Counted from the stretch's first letter, positions 25,226 to 36,235 are shown. The stretch is 64,000 bases of DNA from Nostoc calcicola FACHB-3891 (GCF_014697355.1 NZ_JACJRQ010000014.1:124001-188000), one strand, 5' to 3'. Numbers and translations are program-made. Notes: generated by a model from the sequence alone, not told the origin.

Positions 25226-28200
25226 CTAGGCAATCAGGCTGAAATCGCTACTACTCAAAGTAATATTAGGATTCCCTAAACGAGCAAACTCAAACACTGT
25301 TCCTGTACCTAAAACATTGCCATCCTGGTTGTAGAATAACTTGTCACTACTTTGACTAAAGACAATACGTGCATTACTAGCATTGACGAACTGATCGTCA
25401 GTGACAACAGCAAAGTCAGTTAAAGCCTGTCCCACAGTATTAGTAACAGCATTGAAGGTAGTTTTACTCAGCACAATCTGGTCTTGTCCCACTTGAAAAT
25501 CAGTGATGTAATCAACACCTAAGCTTGTGTTAAACACACTATTGCTTTGGAACAGATATTTATCATTACCAACTCCACCTGTAAGAGTATCATTGCCATT
25601 ACCGCCTTGAAGGTTGTCATTTCCTTCTAACCCTTGGAGTTGGTCATTTCCGTCACCGCCAATCAGAATGTTATTCAGTGTATTACCAGTGAGAGTGTCA
25701 TTACCTGTGCCACCTGTTGCATTTTCAATAACGTTGTTGGCAGAGAGAATGAGTTTGAGATTGCTATTAACCGTTTGCAGGGTGGTGACACCTAGATTTA
25801 AATTTACGGCAGCTGTAGTGCCGCTGAAGTCAATAGCATCAGTACCACCTGTTGTGGTTTCTGTAATTGTGTCGGTTCCCAAAGCAGTATTAGCTAGGAA
25901 AGAATAAGTATCATTTCCTGTTAACCCTTGGAGGGTGTCATTTCCGCCACCACCAATCAGATTGTTATTCAGTGTATTACCAGTGAGAGTGTCATTACCT
26001 GTGCCACCAGTTGCATTTTCAATCACGTTGTTGGCAGAGAGAATGAGGTTGAGATTGCTATTAACCGTTTGCAAGGTGGTTAAACCTAGATTTAAATTTA
26101 CGGCAACTGTAGTACCGCTAAAGTTAATAGTATCAGTCCCGCCTGTTGTGGTTTCTGTAATTGTGTCTGTTCCCAAAGCACTATTAGCAACGAAAGAATA
26201 AGTATCATTTCCTGCTAACCCTTGGAGGGTGTCATTTCCGCCACCACCAATCAGATTGTTATTGAGTGTATTACCAGTGAGAGTATCATTACCTGTGCCA
26301 CCCGTTGCATTTTCGATAACGTTATTGGCAGAGAGAATGAGTTTGAGATTGCTATTAACCGTTTGCAGGGTGGTAACACCTAGATTTAGGTTTACAGCAG
26401 TTGTAGTACCGCTCAAGTTAATAGTATCAGTACCATCTGTTGTGGTTTCTATAATTGTGTCGGTTCCCAAAGCACTATTAGCTAGGAAAGAATAGGTTTC
26501 GTTTCCTGCACCACCATACAAGGTATCATTTCCTTCACCACCTGATAATTGATCGTTTCCCTGTTCGCCAAACAAACGGTCATTACCGTCACCACCTAGC
26601 AGGCTATCATTACCTAAACCACCAAACAAATCATCATTGTTACCAGTTCCGCTGATGGTGTCATTCACAACTGCACTGTTGAAAATGAAATCACTAGCTA
26701 GCAATTGACTTTTGCGAATGCCATTGATTTTCAGTCGATAATAATAATCGCCGTCATAGAAGTTATAGCGAGTGGTAATTATCGCATTAGTATCTGTATC
26801 TTCATTTGTCAGAAGTGAGATAGTACTAAAGTCACTGATACCAAGAGTTCTGAGATCGATTTTGTCTGCTCCCTTCTGAAAATCTGTTACGATGTCTAGG
26901 TTTTTAGCACCAACAGAACCACGAAAGTTCTCTAAGACAAATTGATCGTTTCCTGCACCACCATACAAGGTATCATTTCCTTCACCACCTGATAATTGAT
27001 CGTTTCCCTGTTCCCCAAACAAACGGTCATTACCGTCACCACCTAGCAGGCTATCATTACCTAAACCACCAAACAAATCATCATTGTTACCAGTTCCGCT
27101 GATGGTGTCATTCACCGCTGCACTATTGAAAATAAAATCACTAGCTAGCAATTGACTTTTGCGAATGCCATTGATTTTCAGTCGATAATAATAATCGCCG
27201 TTATAGAAGTTATAGCGGGTGCTAATTATCGCATTAGTATCTGTATCTTCACTTGTCAAAAGTGAGATAGTACTGAATTCACTAATGCCAAGAGTTCTGA
27301 GATCGATTTTGTCTGCTCCCTTCTGAAAATCTGTTACGATGTCTAGGTTTTTAGCACCAACAGAACCACGAAAGTTCTCTAAGACAAATTGATCGTTTCC
27401 TGCACCACCATACAAGGTATCACTTCCTTCACCACCTGATAATTTGTCATCTCCCTGTTCGCCAAACAAACGGTCATTACCGTCACCACCTAGCAGGCTA
27501 TCATTACCTAAACCACCAAACAAATCATCATTGTTACCAGTTCCGCTGATGGTGTCATTCACAACTGCACTGTTGAAAATGAAATCACTAGCTAGCAATT
27601 GACTTTTGCGAATGCCATTGATTTTCAGTCGATAATAATAATCGCCGTCATAGAAGTTATAGCGGGTGCTAATTATCGCATTAGTATCTGTGTCTTCACT
27701 TGTCAAAAGTGAGATAGTACTGAAGTCACTAATGCCAAGAGTTCTGAGATCGATTTTGTCTACTCCCTTCTGAAAATCTGTTACGATGTCTAGGTTTTTA
27801 GCACCAACAGAACCACGAAAGTTCTCTAAAACAAATTGATCGTTTCCTGCACCACCATACAAGGTATCACTTCCTTCACCACCTGATAATTGATCGTTTC
27901 CCTGTTCCCCAAACAAACGGTCATTACCGTCACCACCTAGCAGGCTATCATTACCTAAACCACCAAACAAATCATCATTGTTACCAGTTCCGCTGATGGT
28001 GTCATTCACCGCTGCACTATTGAAAATAAAATCACTAGCTAGCAATTGACTTTTGCGAATGCCATTGATTTTTAGTCGATAATAATAATCGCCGTCATAG
28101 AAGTTATAGCGAGTGGTAATTATGGCATTAGTATCTGTGTCTTCACTTGTCAAAAGTGAGATAGTACTGAAGTCACTAATGCCAAGAGTTCTGAGATCGA

Positions 28201-28450
28201 TTTTGTCTGCTCCCTTCTGAAAATCTGTTACGATGTCTAGGTTTTTAGCACCAACAGAACCACGAAAGTTCTCTAAAACAAATTGATCGTTTCCTGCACC
28301 ACCATACAAGGTATCACTTCCTTCACCACCAAATAATTGATCGTTTCCACCTTGCCCAGAAAGGCTATCATTACCGTTTAAGCCTTCAATAGTATCATTT
28401 CCAGAAGTGCCGACTAAATTATCGTTATTGTTCGTTCCTTTAATAAGCAT
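25226..28450 (-). CDS. RTX-type (hemolysin calcium-binding repeat) secreted protein with long tandem repeats
   Basis: 1074 residues, acidic and Gly/Asn/Asp-rich with dozens of GGxGxDxLx nonapeptides that bind Ca2+ in beta rolls (for example GGEGSDTLYGGAGNDQFVL). There are four copies of a 149-residue unit (RTX block, ENFRGSVGAKNLDIVTDFQKG, KIDLRTLGIS, YYYRLKINGIRKSQLLASDF). Three shorter units follow (NSALGTDTITETT, TVNSNLKLILSANNVIENATGG). The C-terminal block GVDYITDFQVGQDQIVLSKTTF...FSLIA is shared with the protein at 29406. There is no N-terminal signal, so type I secretion from the C-terminus is expected, but no type I exporter is in the window. A surface or extracellular role is inferred; no enzyme domain is seen. 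Confidence 0.9.
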   Translation of the reverse strand: MLIKGTNNNDNLVGTSGNDTIEGLNGNDSLSGQGGNDQLFGGEGSDTLYGGAGNDQFVLENFRGSVGAKNLDIVTDFQKGADKIDLRTLGISDFSTISLLTSEDTDTNAIITTRYNFYDGDYYYRLKINGIRKSQLLASDFIFNSAAVNDTISGTGNNDDLFGGLGNDSLLGGDGNDRLFGEQGNDQLSGGEGSDTLYGGAGNDQFVLENFRGSVGAKNLDIVTDFQKGVDKIDLRTLGISDFSTISLLTSEDTDTNAIISTRYNFYDGDYYYRLKINGIRKSQLLASDFIFNSAVVNDTISGTGNNDDLFGGLGNDSLLGGDGNDRLFGEQGDDKLSGGEGSDTLYGGAGNDQFVLENFRGSVGAKNLDIVTDFQKGADKIDLRTLGISEFSTISLLTSEDTDTNAIISTRYNFYNGDYYYRLKINGIRKSQLLASDFIFNSAAVNDTISGTGNNDDLFGGLGNDSLLGGDGNDRLFGEQGNDQLSGGEGNDTLYGGAGNDQFVLENFRGSVGAKNLDIVTDFQKGADKIDLRTLGISDFSTISLLTNEDTDTNAIITTRYNFYDGDYYYRLKINGIRKSQLLASDFIFNSAVVNDTISGTGNNDDLFGGLGNDSLLGGDGNDRLFGEQGNDQLSGGEGNDTLYGGAGNETYSFLANSALGTDTIIETTTDGTDTINLSGTTTAVNLNLGVTTLQTVNSNLKLILSANNVIENATGGTGNDTLTGNTLNNNLIGGGGNDTLQGLAGNDTYSFVANSALGTDTITETTTGGTDTINFSGTTVAVNLNLGLTTLQTVNSNLNLILSANNVIENATGGTGNDTLTGNTLNNNLIGGGGNDTLQGLTGNDTYSFLANTALGTDTITETTTGGTDAIDFSGTTAAVNLNLGVTTLQTVNSNLKLILSANNVIENATGGTGNDTLTGNTLNNILIGGDGNDQLQGLEGNDNLQGGNGNDTLTGGVGNDKYLFQSNSVFNTSLGVDYITDFQVGQDQIVLSKTTFNAVTNTVGQALTDFAVVTDDQFVNASNARIVFSQSSDKLFYNQDGNVLGTGTVFEFARLGNPNITLSSSDFSLIA
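26508..28308 (-). repeat. Four tandem 447-bp coding repeats
   Basis: The marker GCACCACCATACA recurs at 26508, 26955, 27402, 27849 and 28296, exactly 447 bp apart each time. The units are nearly identical at DNA level, including synonymous sites, which implies recent expansion or gene conversion within the RTX gene. Confidence 0.92.
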
Positions 28451-28758
28451 AGTTTTACCGTCTTTTTTGGGTTCAAGATAGTGCAGAAATACTTTAGCAC
28501 ATAAAGTAATACGTACTACACTATTTTTTAGTTCAATTTTTGATATTAAATATTAATTATGATGGTGTCGATCGCTCTCAATCATCGATACATTATTTTT
28601 TGTATCGTAATCTAATAATGCACTTTGATTTTTGAAATTATTTGTGTAAGTGGAGAGTATGGATAGGGAGTAGAGAATGAGCTTTTTTGAAGTGTACGGA
28701 TTTTTTAAAATTAAATTATATTCCTATAAATGACTTCATCTATATCGGTTTGAGCCAC
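28451..28758. other. AT-rich upstream region of the RTX gene
   Basis: 308 bp without a supported gene. It includes a small hairpin CGATACA...TGTATCG (about 28583-28605). It is probably the promoter region of the minus-strand RTX gene; no clear -10/-35 identified. Confidence 0.4.
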
Positions 28759-28995
28759 TCAAATCAAAAGCAAACTAACATTACTTGTGCCTGTAAAGCA
28801 AAATTGATAAAAATCAAATGTATTTGGATTTGCTATTGGATAGTTTGAATTAATAGATGTGATGATACCAATATTTGGATGAGTAGTCAATGTAGTTTCT
28901 GAAATCTTTTTGTTTTGGAAAATTTGGACAAGCATTCTTAGACATTGAATATGGCAGTCCAGATTGATTTTTGAAAAAATTACAACAAAATACAC
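28759..28995 (-). pseudogene. Decayed 5' fragment of a PPC-repeat protein gene
   Basis: The translation LTTHPNIGIITSINSNYPIANPNTFDFYQFCFTGTSNVSLLL aligns throughout with the N-terminus of the intact protein at 29406-32252 (FTTAQNIGVLTSFNYNDAIANASPVDFYKFSLTGTNNITLLL). The position of the intact gene's ATG is here ATT (AAAAAGATTTCAGAAACT against AAAAATATGCCAGGAACT). The reading frame ends after the first half-domain and the remaining 900 codons are missing. An alternative short reading from ATG 28935 is possible but would give only 58 residues. The upstream DNA is also homologous to that of the intact gene. Confidence 0.82.
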
Positions 28996-29054
28996 GGTTC
29001 AGCTTCACTCGTAGAATCTATGAAAACTATAAAGCGATCGCCCGCCACTAAAAT

Positions 29055-29160
29055 ATAGCGTTTCCCGACAAACGTGAGATACACCTGTAGGGGCACGGCA
29101 CTGCCGTGCCCCTACACCTGGCGATATAATGTTGTACTGCATCTGAATGGGAACCGCTAT
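29055..29160. repeat. Miniature inverted-repeat element, TAGCG-nTTCCC family (copy 2)
   Basis: Ends ATAGCGTTTCCC (29055-29066) and GGGAACCGCTAT (29149-29160), flanked by TA. The core is the palindrome GTAGGGGCACGGCACTGCCGTGCCCCTAC. It interrupts the duplicated upstream region of the decayed PPC gene: the homologous sequence without the element is at about 32395-32450. Confidence 0.8.
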
Positions 29161-29290
29161 AATACTGCTACTAACTTGATTTTTCAGTAATACTACTAAC
29201 TTAACCAAATTCAGTATACAGAGAATCGAGCTACCAAAGTAAAGTAGAAAATTCCAAATGCTCATATCATAAACATTTGGAATTTTGAAT

Positions 29291-29387
29291 TTACAGCAAT
29301 TTTCAGGTAAATAGACCACATTGTAGGGGCGCACAGCTGTGCGCCCCTAGCGGTGATTGTGGTTCAAATAGATGAAAAACGCTGTAA
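29291..29387. repeat. Inverted-repeat element, ACCAC/GTGGT family (copy 2)
   Basis: TTACAGCAATTTTCAGGTAAATAGACCAC (from 29291) pairs with GTGGTTCAAATAGATGAAAAACGCTGTAA (to 29387). The core is GTAGGGGCGCACAGCTGTGCGCCCCTA. It sits 18 bp after the stop of the PPC/RTX gene, the same position as copy 1 relative to the other RTX gene. Confidence 0.78.
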
Positions 29388-29405
29388 AATTGGAGCCAAG
29401 CAGTA

Positions 29406-32252
29406 CTAGGAAATCAAACTGAAATTGCTGCTAGTGAGAGTAATATCAGGATTCCCTAAACCGGCAAACTCAAACACTGTTGCAGTTCCTAGAAGATTGC
29501 CGTCTCGGTTATAGAATAGGCTGCCACTACTTTGGCTAAAAACAATATGTGCATTACTACCGTTGACAAATTGATCGTCACTGACAACTGCAAAATCAGT
29601 TAAAGCTTGTCCTACAGTATTAGTAACAGCATTGAAGGTAGTTTTACTCAGCACAATCTGATCTTGTCCTGCTTCAAACTCGTTAATGTAATCAACACCT
29701 AAGCTTGTGCTGAATACACCATTGCCTTGAAAGACATATTTATCTTTTCCGCTTCCACCAGTGAGAATATCATCACCTAGTCCTCCCCAGAGAAAGTCAT
29801 CACCAGTTCCACCAGTGAGAATATCATTACCGTTACCTCCCTGGAGAGTGTCATTTCCTGCTAACCCTTGCAGTTGGTCATTTCCATCAAGACCAATCAG
29901 AGTGTTATTCAGCGTATTACCGGTGAGACGGTCATTACCTGCGCCACCTGTTGCATTTGTCGTCTGGGTATTACTCAGGTTAATGATGATAGACGAAACA
30001 TCGTCATTAGTAATGGTTCCGGTTACAGTTGCTGTAGTGCCGATGGTGTAACGAGTGTTTGCTGCTAGAGTAAGGGTAATGGTTTCATCACTTTCAACAG
30101 TGGTGTCTGCTGTCGGATCGATAGTTAGGGTTTTTGTACTACTTCCCGCTGCAAAGGTAATTGTTCCGGTAGTAGCTGTAAAGGTTGCTGCACCTGTTTG
30201 GCTGTAGTCTGTGTTTAAAGTCGCTGTGCCACCAACGTTATAGTTCACGGTTAAAGCATTGGTGGTGCTGCCGGTGCGGGTGAAGGTGTAAACTAAGTTG
30301 GTGCTGCCGTCTTCAGCGACACTAGGGGGACTACCTACGGTGAGAGTAATGTTTGGGTTAGGATTCGTAATGTTGACTAACTGTAGAGAATAGTTGGAGT
30401 TGATATTGTTGGAGTCTTGGGAAATTCCAACATAGTAATTTCCTGCCTGCAAGGTTCTAGTAACTTGGCTATTACGACTCGAACCAGCATAATCAGAGTA
30501 AATTTGTTCTCCAGTATCAATCAAGCCATTATTATTGCTATCGTAATAGATTTTGGCATCGAGATAGTTTTGAGTGACTCCACTCAACAGCAAAGTAATA
30601 TCATTTGTACCTGTCAGCGAGAATTTATAGTAATCAATTGGGTCTACATTCCCGACAAACTCTGTGAAAGTTTGACTACCTGTTAAAAGGCCAATATTGT
30701 AAGCAGTGCTAAATGTGTTCCCCGGATTAGAGGAAATAGAAGGAGGTGCAGATGTCGCTGATAACTGTAGGGAATAGTTGGAGTTGACATTGGTATTTGC
30801 TGAAATTCCAACATAGTAATTCCCGGCTCCTAATGTTGTCGTAATTTGACCGTTGCGATTGTCACTAGCATAATCAGAGTAAAGTTGTTCTCCACTCTCA
30901 ATCAATCCATTATTGTTGCTATCGTAATAGATAGCTGCATTCACATAGTATTGAGTGACTCCACTCAACAGCAAAGTAATATTATTTGTGCCTGTCAGGG
31001 AGAATTTGTAGTAATCAATTGGGTCTACATTTCCGACAAATTCTTTAATAGTCTGAGTCCCAGTCAGAGTGCCAATATTGTAAGCAGTGCTGAGTGTGTT
31101 CCCTGGATTAGAGGAAATAGAAGGAGGTGCTGATGTGGCTGATAACTGTAGGGAATAGTTGGAGTTGACGTTGGTATTTGCTGAAATTCCAACATAGTAA
31201 TTCCCAGCTCCTAATGTTGTAGTAATTTGACCGTTGCGACTGTTACTAGCATAATCAGAGTAAAGTTGTTCTCCACTCTCAATCAATCCATTATTGTTGC
31301 TATCGTAATAGATAGCTGCATTCACATAGTATTGAGTGACTCCACTCAACAGCAAAGTAATATCATTTGTACCTGTCAGGGAGAATTTGTAGTAATCAAT
31401 TGGGTCTACATTCCCGACAAACTCTGTGAAAGTTTGAGTCCCAGTTAGATTGCCAATATTGTAAGCAGTGCTGAGTGTGTTTCCTGGATTGGAGGCGATG
31501 GAAGGAGGTGCTGATGTGGCTGATAATTGTAGGGAATAGTTGGAGTTGACATTGGTATTTGCTGAAATTCCAACATAGTAATTCCCGGCTCCTAATGTTG
31601 TCGTAATTTGAGCAGTCCGACCGTCTCGAGCATAATCGTAGTAAAGTTGTTCCCCACTCTCAATCAATCCATTATTGTTGCTATCGTAATAGATAGCTGC
31701 ATTCACATAATATTGAGTGACTCCACTCAACAGCAAAGTAATATTATTTGTGCCTGTCAGGGAGAATTTGTAGTAATCAATCGGGTCTACATTTCCGACA
31801 AATTCTTTAATAGTTTGAGTCCCAGTCAGAGTGCCAATATTGTAAGCAGTGCTGAGTGTGTTTCCCGGATTAGAGGAAATGGAAGGAGGTGCTGATGTGG
31901 CTGCTATTTGTAGGGAATAGTTGGAGTTGACGTTGCTGGAGTTTTGCCCAATTCCAATATAGTAATTTCCGGCTCCTAATGTTGTCGTAATTTGACCGTT
32001 ACGACCGGAACCAGCAATATCAGAATAAAGTTCATCTCCATTATCAATCAATCCATTATTATTGCTATCGTAATAGATTTTGGCATAGAGATAGTTTTGC
32101 GTTACTCCATTCAAAAGCAAAGTAATATTATTTGTGCCTGTAAGGGAAAATTTATAGAAATCAACTGGACTTGCATTTGCTATCGCATCATTGTAGTTAA
32201 AAGATGTGAGAACACCAATGTTTTGAGCAGTTGTAAATGTAGTTCCTGGCAT
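29406..32252 (-). CDS. Secreted protein with PPC-domain repeats, Calx-beta domain and RTX repeats
   Basis: About 948 residues from ATG 32252 (MPGTTFTTAQNIG); an in-frame TTG at 32279 would add nine. Five tandem pre-peptidase C-terminal (PPC)-like domains of about 125 residues each (NIGTLTGTQT, DPIDYYKFSLTGTNNITLLL, IYYDSNNNGLIESGEQLY, TTTLGAGNYYVGIS, NSNYSLQL). A Calx-beta domain follows (PPSVAEDGSTNLVYTFTRTG ... TITNDD). RTX Ca2+-binding nonapeptides come next, then a C-terminal block closely matching that of the RTX protein at 25226. It is probably exported by type I secretion; a cell-surface or matrix function is inferred. The linker NNGLIDNGDEL resembles an EF-hand-like Ca site. No peptidase domain is present. 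Confidence 0.9.
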   Translation of the reverse strand: MPGTTFTTAQNIGVLTSFNYNDAIANASPVDFYKFSLTGTNNITLLLNGVTQNYLYAKIYYDSNNNGLIDNGDELYSDIAGSGRNGQITTTLGAGNYYIGIGQNSSNVNSNYSLQIAATSAPPSISSNPGNTLSTAYNIGTLTGTQTIKEFVGNVDPIDYYKFSLTGTNNITLLLSGVTQYYVNAAIYYDSNNNGLIESGEQLYYDYARDGRTAQITTTLGAGNYYVGISANTNVNSNYSLQLSATSAPPSIASNPGNTLSTAYNIGNLTGTQTFTEFVGNVDPIDYYKFSLTGTNDITLLLSGVTQYYVNAAIYYDSNNNGLIESGEQLYSDYASNSRNGQITTTLGAGNYYVGISANTNVNSNYSLQLSATSAPPSISSNPGNTLSTAYNIGTLTGTQTIKEFVGNVDPIDYYKFSLTGTNNITLLLSGVTQYYVNAAIYYDSNNNGLIESGEQLYSDYASDNRNGQITTTLGAGNYYVGISANTNVNSNYSLQLSATSAPPSISSNPGNTFSTAYNIGLLTGSQTFTEFVGNVDPIDYYKFSLTGTNDITLLLSGVTQNYLDAKIYYDSNNNGLIDTGEQIYSDYAGSSRNSQVTRTLQAGNYYVGISQDSNNINSNYSLQLVNITNPNPNITLTVGSPPSVAEDGSTNLVYTFTRTGSTTNALTVNYNVGGTATLNTDYSQTGAATFTATTGTITFAAGSSTKTLTIDPTADTTVESDETITLTLAANTRYTIGTTATVTGTITNDDVSSIIINLSNTQTTNATGGAGNDRLTGNTLNNTLIGLDGNDQLQGLAGNDTLQGGNGNDILTGGTGDDFLWGGLGDDILTGGSGKDKYVFQGNGVFSTSLGVDYINEFEAGQDQIVLSKTTFNAVTNTVGQALTDFAVVSDDQFVNGSNAHIVFSQSSGSLFYNRDGNLLGTATVFEFAGLGNPDITLTSSNFSLIS

Positions 32253-32279
32253 ATTTTTTGTTGTTTGAAATTTTGACAA

Positions 32280-34082
<1,803 letters not shown>

Positions 34083-34134
34083 GCAACGCAGTCAGTTTAA
34101 TCTCTGCTAATGTACAAGTAAAAAAGGATGTCTG

Positions 34135-34722
34135 ATGAACGTTGTGACGCCTAAACGATTTACGATCGCAGAGTACCATCAATTGATTGAACTCGGATTT
34201 CTGAAAGAAAGCGATCGGATTGAATTAATTCGAGGAGAACTGATTCAAATGACTGCAAAGGGAACACCTCATACAGTTTGTAGTTCTATTTTATGCCGTC
34301 AATTGGATCGGCTTTTAGGCGATCGAGCAGTCATCCGCGGACAAGATCCTATCACTCTTCCTAATCAAAGTGAACCTGAGCCGGATGTTGTCATCGCACG
34401 AGGAAAAGATGAAGATTATCTCCCTCATCATCCTTATCCTGAGGATATTTTATTGGTAATTGAAATTTCAGATACAACTTTAGATTACGACCAAACAACA
34501 AAGCGATCGCTCTATGCAGAAGCTGGAATTTATCATTACTGGATTATGAATTTACCGGCTCGTCAACTTGAGTGCTACAGCCAACCTTATCAAAATGCTC
34601 AAAAGCAGTTTAACTATTTGAGCAAACAGATTTTTTTATCGAATCAGTCAGTGGTTATTCCTGGATTTGAAGATGCATTATTGGATTTGAGTCGGTTATT
34701 TCCAGAAAGTTTTGGTGAATGA
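34135..34722 (+). CDS. Uma2 family (DUF820) putative endonuclease
   Basis: 195 residues. Core motifs: RFTIAEYHQLIELGFLKESDRIELIRGEL, SEPEPDVVIARGK (acidic residue of the nuclease fold), ILLVIEISDTTLDYDQTTKRSLYAEAGIYHYWI (Glu, then Lys). Typical length for the family, without the coiled-coil tail of the copy at 3585-4310. The ATG at 34135 is preceded by AAGGATG. Function is not established for this family. Confidence 0.9.
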   Translation: MNVVTPKRFTIAEYHQLIELGFLKESDRIELIRGELIQMTAKGTPHTVCSSILCRQLDRLLGDRAVIRGQDPITLPNQSEPEPDVVIARGKDEDYLPHHPYPEDILLVIEISDTTLDYDQTTKRSLYAEAGIYHYWIMNLPARQLECYSQPYQNAQKQFNYLSKQIFLSNQSVVIPGFEDALLDLSRLFPESFGE

Positions 34723-34792
34723 TTTTGTAAGTCTACAGTGTTAATCACAACCTAAAGCAGTCAATCCTATTTGAATTCTGAACAGATAAGTA

Positions 34793-34895
34793 GTGGACTG
34801 ACACAGCTAAAATAGTGCATTAGCAAAAATCAAAAACCTTGTTTTCTATCAAGACCTCAAAAATCTATTGCATCATTTTAGTCGTGTCAGTCCAC
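34793..34895. mobile_element. 103-bp miniature element related to the adjacent IS630 end
   Basis: Inverted ends GTGGACTGACACAGC (34793) and GTCGTGTCAGTCCAC (to 34895), each flanked by TA. The ends match those of the neighbouring IS630-type remnant, so it is probably its non-autonomous derivative. Confidence 0.78.
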
Positions 34896-35147
34896 TAGGG
34901 CTGGTTTTTCTCCTTTGAGCAGAAATCTCTGGCGAATTCTTCCGACTGTGTTCCTATGTACCTGTAAAGCTTGTGCTATTTCTTCGTCCGTCCATTTTCT
35001 TGTTCCTTGTTCTCCTTCATCGCACATGAGCAGAATTCTGGCGTGTAGAGTTTTTTTGGCGGGTGCGTAGCCATTTCGGCTGATTTGTTCGAGTTTTTCT
35101 CTCTGTTCTACCGTCAGATGGACTTTATCTCGGCGACCTCTTCCCAC
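34887..35147 (-). pseudogene. IS630-type transposase, N-terminal fragment
   Basis: 86 residues: MGRGRRDKVHLTVEQREKLEQISRNG, ARILLMCDEGEQ, then a helix-turn-helix WTDEEIAQALQVHRNTVGRIRQRFLLKGEKPAL. This is the DNA-binding N-terminal part of an IS630-family transposase. The last three codons and stop come from the end of the miniature element at 34793-34895, so the DDE catalytic domain is missing. It cannot be active alone. Confidence 0.85.
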
Positions 35148-35202
35148 TTTCGAGTCCTCATCTTGGCATATCTATTGCACTATTTTAGCTGTGTCAGTCC
35201 AC
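34898..35202 (-). mobile_element. Truncated IS630-family insertion sequence
   Basis: The outer end TGCACTATTTTAGCTGTGTCAGTCCAC (35176-35202) is flanked by TA and is inversely repeated at the left end of the adjacent miniature element. The interior holds only the first third of the transposase gene. The other end of the IS is replaced by, or shared with, the 103-bp element. Confidence 0.8.
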
Positions 35203-35280
35203 TACAAATACCTACTTTTATTCAAAAATAAAATAGGAATCCTATATAATACTTATGTACTTGTAATTTATTTAGTAATT

Positions 35281-35907
35281 ATGGTGCAAATAATACAAGC
35301 GCGGGATACCAGTCTTTATGAACTAGAAGAAAAATTTGGTTTGCAATTGGTTACAAATACTGAGTTTTTTACAGAATGGACAAATGATTTATCATCATTG
35401 AATGATGCAGAAAAATTATCATTAGAACGAGTTAAAAGCAATTATTTAAATTTAACTCAACGTCGTCCAATGTCAGAAGAAGCTGTGAAAATGGTAGTGC
35501 TATCTCCACTGCTGGATTTAGCAGGTTTTTATCAGCCACCTTTTGAAATTGCAACTGAAAAATCTATTGATATTGCTGCTGAAGATGAAAGCATAATACT
35601 CAAAGGTAATATTGATGTTTTGGTAATTCAAAAACGTCTTTGGGTACTAGTTATTGAATCTAAAAGCACTAAATTTGATGTCTTAGCCGCATTACCCCAA
35701 GCACTTGCTTATATGCTTGATACTCCCAATATTGAAAAACCAACTTTTGGGTTACTTGTCAACGGTAGAGAGTTTGTTTTTGTCAAGTTAGTTCAGCAAG
35801 AAAAGCCAAAATATGCTCGTTCTTATGCATTATCGATTGAACGCGATGCAGAATTTCAACAGATACTAAGTGTCTTAAAACGGATTAGTCAATTAATTTT
35901 GTTGTAG
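35281..35907 (+). CDS. Stand-alone restriction-like endonuclease domain (HsdR N-terminal-like)
   Basis: 208 residues from ATG 35281 (MVQIIQARDTSLYELEEKFGLQL); the frame opens earlier, within the IS end, but that part is not protein-like. MSEEAVKMVVLSPLLDLAGFY and GNIDVLVIQKRLWVLVIESKSTKFDVLAALPQALAYML form a PD-(D/E)XK core (Asp of NID; Glu-x-Lys of IESKS) followed by the Gln helix seen in type I restriction R subunits. No helicase follows, so it is a nuclease domain alone. It lies between the IS remnant and the ATPase/TerB-C genes on the opposite strand. Substrate and partners are unknown. Confidence 0.78.
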   Translation: MVQIIQARDTSLYELEEKFGLQLVTNTEFFTEWTNDLSSLNDAEKLSLERVKSNYLNLTQRRPMSEEAVKMVVLSPLLDLAGFYQPPFEIATEKSIDIAAEDESIILKGNIDVLVIQKRLWVLVIESKSTKFDVLAALPQALAYMLDTPNIEKPTFGLLVNGREFVFVKLVQQEKPKYARSYALSIERDAEFQQILSVLKRISQLILL

Positions 35908-36027
35908 TCAATTCCCTAAGAGGATATTTGAAAAGTCATGATTGATGTATCAAATATTTTTTATCCCACCCTAACCCTCCCCTTGTCAAGGGGAGGGAAC
36001 TGGCTTTCCTGTTTACCCCCTTTATAA

Positions 36028-36235
36028 GCAGGGCTGTTTCATTCCCCAAAGAGCTTTAAAAATCAAGGGTTCTAGCAATGAAAAATTAATTATTTTGTTA
36101 CCAGCGTGCCGAAAAAATGAACTATTTTACTGATATTTAAGTGCTTAAATGTTCATCTCATCGTCACCCTTACTTACAATTTTCTCGCTAAACATCTTGA
36201 CAAATCTTGTTTGAAATGGAATGAAACAGCCCTGC
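36028..36235. mobile_element. 208-bp miniature element with 8-bp target duplication
   Basis: Perfect 18-bp inverted ends GCAGGGCTGTTTCATTCC (36028-36045) and GGAATGAAACAGCCCTGC (36218-36235). CTTTATAA is duplicated on both sides (36020-36027 and 36236-36243). Removing one copy restores a CCCCCTTTATAAGGGGGG palindromic repeat into which it inserted. No coding capacity. The rest of the 35908-36361 gap is other palindromic CCCTCCCCTTGTCAAGGGGAGGG-type repeat DNA. Confidence 0.9.

Noticed and set aside
25226-28450. CRISPR array suggested by regularly spaced similar sequence at 25.6-28.4 kb
   Set aside because: The period is 447 bp, the repeats are coding (RTX nonapeptides) and there are no short repeat/unique spacer units.
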